This document shows, in pieces, positions 7,213-13,207 of a stretch of DNA of 13,207 nt. Source of the stretch: Acidobacteriota bacterium (GTDB lineage: Bacteria; Acidobacteriota; Vicinamibacteria; Vicinamibacterales; UBA8438); NCBI GenBank assembly GCA_011523485.1, contig WTGR01000933.1:1-13207 (forward strand). Reading direction: 5' to 3'. The notes under the pieces were generated by a model. That model was not told the DNA's origin. It ran no database searches and saw only the letters and a list, made by a program, of their open reading frames with translations. The position numbers and the translations under genes are program-made. Each line of letters begins with the position of its first letter. Position 1 is the first letter of the stretch.

Positions 7213-8370
7213 ATGAAACGCGCAGTGCGGACGGGAAGACTATCGTTAGGTGAACGCTTGCTCGTGTCTGGGCAAGTTGTGGTGGCTGTGGGGGACTACA
7301 TGGCACTGCCGGCCTTTCTGAAGACCGCAGAGTCTCTGGAGGTAGCGCACTTGTTCATTCCGATCTATTTCTTGCCGCGTGTGCTACAACCCCTCCTCGG
7401 AACCCTGGTCGACACGTTTAGCGTGCGTACGGTTATTCTTGTCAGTGTGTTGACGCGCGCCTTGTTGTTCCTCGCGCTCTATCTGGTTTCGACCGACGGA
7501 GTCGTGGCGTGGCTTGTGCTCGTGTTGCTATGTTCATTGTTCAGCTGCATTTTTGAGCCGGCGCGTCTCAAGCTCATGAGCTCAATCGCGGTGGACTTCG
7601 GCAGGCTGAATGAAATCTTCTACTTCTTCGATTCTGCGACCGGTATTGTCGTTTCGTTTGGCTTGGCGGTTTTTCTGGAGTGGGCATTTGGTACTAGCGC
7701 TATCTTCTTGGTCAACACCCTTACGCTTTTTCTGGCGTTCGTGTTACTGCGCCGAATCGCTGTCACGAGCGTCCGAGAGACGGGTCATGCCGGGATTGCC
7801 CTTCGTGACCTGTTCGAGGGCTTGCGGCATTTTAGGCGTGAGCGGGTTGTGCTTCACTGGACGGGATTGGTGGTGTTGGTGGATTTCTTTACAGGCGTAC
7901 TTTATGAACTCGTTGTGCAGAAGAGCGAAGAGATCGGATGGCCGAAGTACGGGCCATACGTTTTCAACCTCGTCATGTGCATGGGGAACGCGTTGGGCGC
8001 GTTTGCAATCGGATCAGCGTACCGTCGACGCGCCGGACGGCTGCTGGCGGTTCTGGGGTTCGGTGCGGCATGGCTGTTCATCGTGAATGGCAACGCCGTA
8101 GTGAGTTGCATTGCATGGTTCGTGTTCTTTACAGCGCAGATAGTGGCGATAGGGATATCCGAGGTTGCGATTCGAGAGCATAGCCCGAAGGAAATTCAAG
8201 GGCGGCTCTTCGCTCTCAACGAGAGCTGCCCAAGCCTTGCTTTGTCGTTGGGAGGGGTTGTTGCGGAGAGGCTGGTTGCGACGAAGTTGGCAGCGCTGCC
8301 GTGCTGTGCGGGAATGCTATATTGGGCTTTACGGCTGGTCGTGCGCCAAGCGACGACACGGAACGGGTGA
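7213..8370 (+). CDS. MFS exporter
   Basis: A 385-residue polytopic membrane protein of the major facilitator superfamily, with roughly 11-12 hydrophobic helices. The N-terminal SGQVVVAVGDYMALPAFL fits the first helix of MefA/ENTS-like drug and siderophore exporters. PLLGTLVDTFSVR sits in the loop 2-3 position (MFS motif A), and IREHSPKEIQGRLFALNES, before the last helices, is typical of this subgroup. The ATG at 7213, 8 bases after the ligase stop, is chosen; the frame is open upstream to 7153, but that part overlaps the ligase and is hydrophilic and cysteine-rich. There is no clear Shine-Dalgarno, so translational coupling to the ligase is likely. The arrangement suggests export of the ligase product, as BacE does for bacilysin, or efflux-based self-protection. 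GC is visibly lower than in flanking metabolic genes. Confidence 0.85.
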   Translation: MKRAVRTGRLSLGERLLVSGQVVVAVGDYMALPAFLKTAESLEVAHLFIPIYFLPRVLQPLLGTLVDTFSVRTVILVSVLTRALLFLALYLVSTDGVVAWLVLVLLCSLFSCIFEPARLKLMSSIAVDFGRLNEIFYFFDSATGIVVSFGLAVFLEWAFGTSAIFLVNTLTLFLAFVLLRRIAVTSVRETGHAGIALRDLFEGLRHFRRERVVLHWTGLVVLVDFFTGVLYELVVQKSEEIGWPKYGPYVFNLVMCMGNALGAFAIGSAYRRRAGRLLAVLGFGAAWLFIVNGNAVVSCIAWFVFFTAQIVAIGISEVAIREHSPKEIQGRLFALNESCPSLALSLGGVVAERLVATKLAALPCCAGMLYWALRLVVRQATTRNG

Positions 8371-8439
8371 ACGTGGGCGTGCCGGTGGAAGTGGGGCTTC
8401 CTGATGAGGCAATTCGGCGGTGTCAGGGAGGGTTGAGGT

Positions 8440-8720
8440 GGCCCCGTTTCTCGTTGTCGGCCGGATTGCTGTACCTGGTCGCCGTCATGGACAGGCGCAG
8501 CCGTCACGTGTTGTCGTGGTGGCTGTCCACCACGGTGGACACCGGCCTCTGCGTGGAGGTGCTGGAGGCGGCGCTGTTAGATGGGTACGCTGGACATGTT
8601 CAACACCGACCAGAGTGCGCAGGCTACGAACGCGGCGTCTACCGAGCGGGTCCAGGCGGCCCAGGCGGGGGCGCCGGGTGCTCGCCGCTGGCAGAGCGTG
8701 GGCACAGCCGCGACGGGAAG
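8440..8720 (+). pseudogene. IS3-family transposase (OrfB) fragment, frameshifted
   Basis: One frame gives GLLYLVAVMDRRSRHVLSWW followed by LSTTVDTGLCVEVLEAAL, matching the IS3 OrfB integrase core (usual FLYLVAVMDWYSRYVLSWRL). A shift of frame near 8575-8600 then gives MFNTDQSAQATNAASTERVQAA (usual IFNTDQGSQFTS). The first two acidic catalytic positions are therefore recognisable. The region with the catalytic Glu (usually FIERLWRS) is lost or unreadable. OrfA and the terminal repeats are not seen. The rest of 8371-8815, between the MFS gene and the minus-strand gene, holds nothing else recognisable. Confidence 0.72.
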
Positions 8721-8815
8721 TAGTCGAGCGAGGTGCAGATCGTCTTTCGGGCTGCTGGTGCACGGCCGAGGGCTGGCAGGTCGCCGTTGAGGTCCTGGAG
8801 GGCTCGACGGCCGAA

Positions 8816-9925
8816 TCAGAAATCCTGAAGTTCCTCGACACGTTCCTTCACGCGAGGTTCGCAGTTATCCCGTATCCTCTTGTACTCGGCAAGCCCGTCT
8901 TTGGCGTCGCGAAGGTACTTCCGGAATCGACGATGGCTTCGAACTAGGGCAAAGTCCGGGTCCGAAGCCGCAACGCTGAGAAGCGTTGCCGGATCCTCAA
9001 TCACTTCGCCTACGAAGCGAGGCGCCGCAGTTTGGTGCCGGTTGTAGAGTTCTTCTATGCCGGTAAAGGCTCTGTGTATGTACTTCTGCGCGTCTTCCGG
9101 AATTCGGTCGGTAAACGGTGGAGTCTCCTCAGTTGACGCCAAGGGGGCTTTGTGGCTGTAGAGCGCCCCTGGAAGGGTCTTGGTGATCCTATCCTTCTCG
9201 GCGACGAACTGGGCTCGGAGCATCCAATTGCAGGAGTTGTTGTATGTCACTAGGTCGAGAACGTCGTGCTGTTTGATCCGCTCTTCCCTGGCCAGGAAAC
9301 GCTCATGGAAGACTATGCTGGCGCGGACCGCCCAGTCGGCGGCATCGAACAACTCGTGAAAACGCTTCAAGTCGTTGCCCGCGAGCTCGACAGTATCCTG
9401 CGATAGAGGGGAGTTCATGACGAGGTGGATGGTTTGTTCCGAAGACTCGAGTGCAACGCCGAATTGAGAGGTGATTCGGTCTCTGGCTTGAGTGCGAAGA
9501 TGGTGGTCTCGCAATTCGACGGCCTCCTGGCTGAGGTCTCCCGCAATCTTGTTCCAGCAGTAGCCAAGCCGATACTGGGCGAACGCCCAGACACTGGGAG
9601 CACGTTCTGAAGACTTTTCCGCCAGCCACATGTACTTCTCGCACGCCCATGTCCATAGCTGGGCGGTAAACGCATGGTCGGCCCAAGTTAGGCGCATGAG
9701 CAAGTCGCTGGTCTCGGCTATTGTCGTTCCGCTGCCAGTGCCGTGGATAATGTCGTGCTGTTCGGTTTCCGGATAGCGAAGGAAGTCGGCAAGAATTCTG
9801 CTGACGATAAAGGCTTGCGACTTGTCTTCGCGGTCGCCGATGGCTACAAGAGCGTCCTTTATCTCGGACGTGACGCGCACATAAAGGGTACTGTCTTCCG
9901 CAGAATCGGTATTTCTCTTGGCCAT
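8816..9925 (-). CDS. Ribbon-helix-helix regulator with large unknown C-terminal domain
   Basis: 369 residues. Residues about 12-51 (STLYVRVTSEIKDALVAIGD, then EDKSQAFIVSRILADFLRYP) show the beta-strand, helix and helix pattern of a CopG/Arc/MetJ-type ribbon-helix-helix DNA-binding domain. The other 320 or so residues are soluble, predicted helical and Trp/Tyr-rich early on (LTWADHAFTAQLWTWACEKY), with a charged coiled-coil-like tail (YKRIRDNCEPRVKERVEELQ). I recognise no family there. Most CopG-like proteins are 45-150 residues, so this is unusually long. The gene is alone on its strand between two IS graveyards. The promoter places +1 on the A of its ATG, which predicts a leaderless mRNA, and no Shine-Dalgarno is present. 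It may be a one-component regulator; self-repression is plausible but not shown. Confidence 0.65.
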   Translation of the reverse strand: MAKRNTDSAEDSTLYVRVTSEIKDALVAIGDREDKSQAFIVSRILADFLRYPETEQHDIIHGTGSGTTIAETSDLLMRLTWADHAFTAQLWTWACEKYMWLAEKSSERAPSVWAFAQYRLGYCWNKIAGDLSQEAVELRDHHLRTQARDRITSQFGVALESSEQTIHLVMNSPLSQDTVELAGNDLKRFHELFDAADWAVRASIVFHERFLAREERIKQHDVLDLVTYNNSCNWMLRAQFVAEKDRITKTLPGALYSHKAPLASTEETPPFTDRIPEDAQKYIHRAFTGIEELYNRHQTAAPRFVGEVIEDPATLLSVAASDPDFALVRSHRRFRKYLRDAKDGLAEYKRIRDNCEPRVKERVEELQDF

Positions 9926-9931
9926 GATGGC

Positions 9932-9961
9932 AGTATAACACTACCTGTACCGTGGGGTCAA
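9932..9961 (-). promoter_or_regulatory. Sigma70-like promoter, predicted leaderless
   Basis: On the minus strand, TTGACC (9956-9961) and TATACT (9932-9937) are 18 bases apart, and 6 bases separate the -10 hexamer from the ATG at 9925. Transcription would start at or next to the A of the start codon. The spacer contains GGTACAGGTA, a short direct repeat that could be an operator for the encoded ribbon-helix-helix protein (speculative). Confidence 0.65.
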
Positions 9962-9999
9962 TGCGGGTCGAGCCATGGGGGTGCGCAGCGGAAGTGTGA

Positions 10000-10249
10000 T
10001 TTGGTGTGGGCAGGGCGCGGAGTTGATCCCGCCGGATGCGAGGACGTCCGGCGCCCGGGCGTCGGATGCGGTAGCGTTGGCGCCTCGCCCCGGGCGATTT
10101 CCGACGCCCCTTGGACATCGTCTCTCGGACCAGACCTGTGGCCGAGGAGACCGGCCGTCGCCGCCACAGCCAATGGCCAGCGACTCGGTCGCCGCCCAGC
10201 GACGGCGACTGCGCTCGTCCAGCACGGGTGCCACCGCAGCATACTTCAT
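10000..10249 (-). pseudogene. ISAzo13-family transposase, N-terminal fragment, frameshifted
   Basis: On the minus strand from 10249, MKYAAVAPVLDERSRRRWAA and TESLAIGCGG resemble the ISAzo13 opening (usual LDERQRRLWAAAEARALGRGG). After a frame change, GLVRETMSKGRRKSPG, then RIRRPGAGRPRIR, continue the helix-turn-helix and linker (usual GLSRTTIRRG, then RIRRPGAGRK). The catalytic part is missing, and similarity fades near 10000, close to the promoter of the minus-strand regulator. The remainder of 9962-10329 shows no other gene. Confidence 0.65.
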
Positions 10250-10329
10250 CAACGTGGTTGCCTCCGGCTCAATGGTCGCGCTCGACGCGACCAGCATGGC
10301 CGGAAACTGCACGGATAGCAAGTTGATTT

Positions 10330-11781
10330 CTAGGCAAGGGCGGCGAGCGCGGCAGTGAGGAGTCGGTAGAACCGCCCCACCGACGGAATGTGGACTCGTT
10401 CGTCTGGCGAGTGTGGAGATTGTATAGTCGGACCGAAGGAGATCATGTCGATGCCAGGGATCTTCTTCCCGATGATACAGCATTCGAGTCCGGCGTGATA
10501 CGCCTTGACCTCCGGCGTCGAGCCGAGTTCGTGCGCGTGAACCGTCTGGAGTACCGCGAGCACCTCCGAGTTGAGATTGGGCTTCCATCCGGGGTAGGCC
10601 GGGGAGTGGTTCACTCTCGCGCCTGCGAGTTCCGCAACGGCACGAATGCGACGTCGCAAGGCGTTGCATTCGGCATCCACCGACGAACGAGAGCTGGTGA
10701 GGATTTCGAGACAACCGTTGCTTTCTCTCACGGTGGCAACGTTGTTGCTCGTTGTCACCATGTCGGGAATGTCGTAACTCATCGCTTGGACACCGTGGGG
10801 CAAGCTGGAAATCAGACGGAGGGCGGTTGCCGTGGTGGCGGTGTCCCAGGCCGTGGCATTGCTTTCGGCCGGGTCAAGGGTCATGGCCATGTGAGGGTCT
10901 ACAGGGTGATACTCTTGTTGAATGGCGGCGAATTCGGTCTCGACAGCTGCCCGGACGTAGTCGTATTGGGAAGAGTGAAGAACGATGGTCGCGAACGCCT
11001 CGCGGGGGATGGCATTGTGGGCGCGACCGCCTTGGAGTCGAGCGAGGCGGAACGGTGCATGAACGTGCGCAGCGAGGAGGGACCGGACAAGTAGACAGGT
11101 TGCGTTGCCGCGCTGCAGGTGGATGTCCAGGCCGGAGTGTCCACCCTTGAGTCCGGTCACGGCCAGCGTGACGCAGCGGGCCTTTTCGTCGACGGGTGAG
11201 GTTGGGGTCTGGAGCGAAATCCGCGTGTCGCCTCCCCCGGCGGAGCCTACGCAAAGGATGCCCTCTTCTTCCGAATCAAGGTTTAGCAGTCGGTGGCCGG
11301 TCAGGAGGCGGGCATCGAGAGCCGCTGCGCCGTTGAGGCCGGTCTCTTCGTCGATCGTGAACAGCAGTTCCAGCGGCCCGTGGACGAGATCGGTCGATTC
11401 CAGCACGGCGAGCATCGTCGCGACGCCGATGCCGTTGTCCGAGCCGAGCGTGGTGCCGGTGGCGTAGAGGTGCTCGCCTTCGCGCCGCGGGACGATGGCG
11501 TCGGTCCTGAAATCGAAGGCCACGTCGGCGTTCTTCTCCTGCACCATGTCGAGGTGCGACTGCAGGATGGTGACCGGCGCCTGTTCATGCCCGGCGGCGG
11601 CGGGCTTGCGCACCACCACGTTGCCGGCGGCGTCGACGGCGTGGTCGCAGCCGGCCGCGCTCGCGGCGGCGATGACGTGCCGCCGCATCCGTTCCTCGTC
11701 CTTGGAGGCGCGCGGAATGGTCAGGATGGTGTCGAAGTGGCTCCAGACCGGCTTCGGTTCGAGCGCTGAAACGAACGTCAT
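10330..11781 (-). CDS. pepD: Aminoacyl-histidine dipeptidase (peptidase D, M20C)
   Basis: 483 residues, close to the 485 of E. coli PepD. This cytosolic di-zinc aminopeptidase hydrolyses Xaa-His dipeptides such as carnosine and other dipeptides. The residues known in the family are all present with a constant offset of four: zinc ligands His76 (SHLDMV), Asp115 (LGSDNGIG), Glu146 (DEETGLNGA), Asp169 (NLDSEE) and His457 (PHSPDERVHIPS), the catalytic base Glu145, and Asp78. The lid domain has the expected GGHSG, and HAGLECCIIGKK is near the C-terminus. The start is ATG 11781, with GGAG seven bases upstream; a TTG at 11796 in the same frame has no such site. The gene appears intact and diverges from the acyl-CoA ligase gene. 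It could recycle peptides, but a link to the cassette is not shown. Confidence 0.95.
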   Translation of the reverse strand: MTFVSALEPKPVWSHFDTILTIPRASKDEERMRRHVIAAASAAGCDHAVDAAGNVVVRKPAAAGHEQAPVTILQSHLDMVQEKNADVAFDFRTDAIVPRREGEHLYATGTTLGSDNGIGVATMLAVLESTDLVHGPLELLFTIDEETGLNGAAALDARLLTGHRLLNLDSEEEGILCVGSAGGGDTRISLQTPTSPVDEKARCVTLAVTGLKGGHSGLDIHLQRGNATCLLVRSLLAAHVHAPFRLARLQGGRAHNAIPREAFATIVLHSSQYDYVRAAVETEFAAIQQEYHPVDPHMAMTLDPAESNATAWDTATTATALRLISSLPHGVQAMSYDIPDMVTTSNNVATVRESNGCLEILTSSRSSVDAECNALRRRIRAVAELAGARVNHSPAYPGWKPNLNSEVLAVLQTVHAHELGSTPEVKAYHAGLECCIIGKKIPGIDMISFGPTIQSPHSPDERVHIPSVGRFYRLLTAALAALA

Positions 11782-11788
11782 GGCATGT

Positions 11789-11792
11789 CTCC
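11789..11792 (-). promoter_or_regulatory. Ribosome binding site of pepD
   Basis: GGAG on the minus strand, seven bases before the ATG at 11781, decides between that ATG and the upstream in-frame TTG. Confidence 0.6.
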
Positions 11793-11902
11793 GCAATCTG
11801 CGCCCGGCGGGCCGGTTCGGGTCCGCAGGCGCGCTTCACTTCACTCCGCAGGGCGGCGTTGCCCACTGCCCGACGAGCGGCGGGGTGCTCAATCCTGCAT
11901 GG

Positions 11903-11908
11903 TATCAT
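11903..11908 (+). promoter_or_regulatory. Possible -10 element in the divergent pepD/ligase gap
   Basis: TATCAT lies 11 bases before the GTG at 11920. No convincing -35 is seen, and no clear promoter for pepD was found in the 138-base gap. If it is used, the ligase leader would be only a few bases long, which would exclude the ATG at 11899 as start. Confidence 0.2.
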
Positions 11909-11919
11909 CCGGGGCCATC

Positions 11920-13207
11920 GTGGAGACGCCGCTCACGCCGCTGGAGTTTCAGCGCCGCGCCCGCAGCCTGTACGGGGATCGCGAGGCGGTGATCGATGGA
12001 TCGCACCGGTTCACCTACGCCGAGTTCTTCGCGCGTTGCGATCGTTGGTCCGCGGCCCTGCAGAGGCTGGGCGTCCGCAAGGGCGACCGGATCGCCTATG
12101 TCGCGCCGAATACCCACGCGCAGCTCGAATCGTTCTACGCCGTGCCGCAGATCGGCGCCGTGCTGGTGCCCATCAACTTCCGGCTGACCCCGGACGAGAT
12201 CGCCTACATCATCGGCCACAGCGGCGCGAAGGTGGTGTGCGCGCACGCCGACTACCTGGAGGCGGTCGACGGCGTCCGCGCGGACTGCCCGGGGGTCGAG
12301 CATGTCGTGGCGCTGGAAGGCGCGCGCGCCGGATGGCTCGACTACGAGGAACTGCTCGGGGCCGAGGAGCCGGTGTTCGAGGCGGCCGAGGTGGACGAGA
12401 GCGACCTGCTGACCATCAACTACACCAGCGGCACGACGTCGCGCCCCAAGGGGGTGATGATCACCCACCGGAACGCCTGGGCGAACGTGGTCGGCACGCT
12501 CGTCCACTGGCCCATGAACTGCGGGACGCGGTACCTGTGGACGCTGCCGATGTTCCACGCCAACGGCTGGACGTTCACCTGGGTCGTGACCGCCGTGGGC
12601 GGGGCGCACGTCTGCCTGCGCGCGGTGGACCCGGCGCTGGCGTTCCGCCTCATGCGCGACGAGTCGGTCACGCACATGTGCGCGGCCCCGACCGTGCTGA
12701 TCATGCTGGCGAACGCGCCTGCCGACGCCCGGGGCGAGGTCCGGGGTGGCGTCAATGTGATGACCGCCGGGGCGCCCCCGGCCGCCGCGACCATCCGGCG
12801 GCTCGAGGGCGAGTTCGGGTGGGAGCTGATCCACGTCTACGGACTGACCGAGACCGCGCCGTTCATCACCGTCTGCGAGCCGCGCCCCGAGCACCGCGGC
12901 CTGTCGGCGGACGAGCGGGCCACGGTCAAGGCGCGGCAGGGGGTCGAGCTGATCACGTCGGGCGAACTGCGCGTCGTCGACGACGACGGCAACGAGGTTC
13001 CGCGGGACGCGCAGACGCTCGGCGAGATCGTGGTGCGCGGCAACGTGGTCACCGCCGGCTATTACAACGATCCGGAGGCGACGGCGACGGCGATGCGTGG
13101 CGGCTGGTTCCACAGCGGCGACGCCGCGGTGGTCCATCCGGACGGCTACGTCGAGATCCGCGACCGCTTCAAGGACGTCATCATCAGCGGCGGCGAGAAC
13201 ATCTCCT
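11920..13207 (+). CDS. AMP-forming acyl-CoA ligase (3'-truncated by window edge)
   Basis: The frame is open from 11920 to the window end (429 codons), so the last 80-120 residues are missing. It belongs to the ANL adenylating superfamily, fatty-acyl-CoA ligase branch. Motifs are A3, YTSGTTSRPKGVMITHRN, from residue 168 (Ser where Gly or Ala is commoner after GTT); MFHANGWTFTW; A5, YGLTETAPF, at 307 with Glu311; A7, GWFHSGDAAV, with Asp401; and A8, RFKDVIISGGENIS. Such enzymes form an acyl-adenylate and then the CoA thioester; the chain type cannot be read. The N-terminus, TPLTPLEFQRRARSLYGDRE, fits the family from the GTG at 11920, but the in-frame ATG at 11899 is an alternative; neither has a good Shine-Dalgarno. 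It runs divergently from pepD. GC is very high. Confidence 0.93.
   Translation, partial: METPLTPLEFQRRARSLYGDREAVIDGSHRFTYAEFFARCDRWSAALQRLGVRKGDRIAYVAPNTHAQLESFYAVPQIGAVLVPINFRLTPDEIAYIIGHSGAKVVCAHADYLEAVDGVRADCPGVEHVVALEGARAGWLDYEELLGAEEPVFEAAEVDESDLLTINYTSGTTSRPKGVMITHRNAWANVVGTLVHWPMNCGTRYLWTLPMFHANGWTFTWVVTAVGGAHVCLRAVDPALAFRLMRDESVTHMCAAPTVLIMLANAPADARGEVRGGVNVMTAGAPPAAATIRRLEGEFGWELIHVYGLTETAPFITVCEPRPEHRGLSADERATVKARQGVELITSGELRVVDDDGNEVPRDAQTLGEIVVRGNVVTAGYYNDPEATATAMRGGWFHSGDAAVVHPDGYVEIRDRFKDVIISGGENIS

Noticed and set aside
9941..10714. A 257-codon minus-strand frame as a real gene
   Set aside because: Its first half is out of frame over the end of pepD, and only the part from about 10249 down carries ISAzo13-like sequence, itself frameshifted.
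11905..13137. A 410-codon open frame on the minus strand
   Set aside because: It is antisense to the acyl-CoA ligase, which shows all adenylation motifs. The antisense frame is rich in Arg/His/Pro/Gly as expected of a shadow in very high GC DNA.
1..13207. CRISPR arrays, tRNA or rRNA genes
   Set aside because: No regularly spaced repeats, cloverleaf sequences or rRNA-like stretches were noticed on reading.

Overview
The window looks like a high-GC bacterial chromosome segment in which ordinary metabolic genes alternate with insertion-sequence debris. GC content is uneven. One 60-base stretch inside the acyl-CoA ligase gene (12601-12660) is 78% G+C, and one inside the MFS gene (7501-7560) is 52%. 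Shine-Dalgarno sequences are canonical where present. The phylum cannot be fixed from this sequence; a high-GC, IS-rich Gram-negative-type genome is only an impression.

Layout. (1) 1-2382: a truncated alpha/beta-hydrolase (esterase-type) gene and, 44 bases downstream, a YfcC/DcuC-type membrane carrier, probably one operon. An orphan Shine-Dalgarno just after the carrier suggests that a third operon gene was displaced by an insertion. (2) 2409-3836: an almost intact IS256-family element with 16-bp perfect terminal repeats. Its transposase is broken by one in-frame TAG between the second catalytic Asp and the catalytic Glu. (3) 3837-4840: a decayed IS21-family istA fragment, then a 317-bp internally deleted relative of the IS256 element that keeps both ends. 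(4) 4857-8370: a compact, lower-GC cassette on the + strand: a free-standing B3/B4 (PheRS editing-like) domain protein, a 269-bp spacer with overlapping small ORFs and a G10 tract, an ATP-grasp ligase, and an MFS exporter 8 bases after the ligase. (5) 8371-8815: decayed IS3-family integrase debris. (6) 8816-9961: a minus-strand gene with an N-terminal ribbon-helix-helix domain and about 320 residues of unrecognised C-terminal sequence, behind a sigma70-like promoter that predicts a leaderless mRNA. (7) 9962-10329: ISAzo13-family transposase debris. (8) 10330-13207: minus-strand pepD (aminoacyl-histidine dipeptidase), diverging from a plus-strand AMP-forming acyl-CoA ligase that runs off the window.

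The most interesting unit is the B3/B4 - (small peptide?) - ATP-grasp - MFS cassette, bounded on both sides by dead IS elements. An ATP-grasp ligase next to an MFS exporter resembles the BacD/BacE arrangement of bacilysin, where a dipeptide is made and exported. A free-standing aminoacyl-tRNA editing-type domain in the same cassette suggests that a non-standard amino acid could be involved and that misacylated tRNA is cleared. That link is inference.
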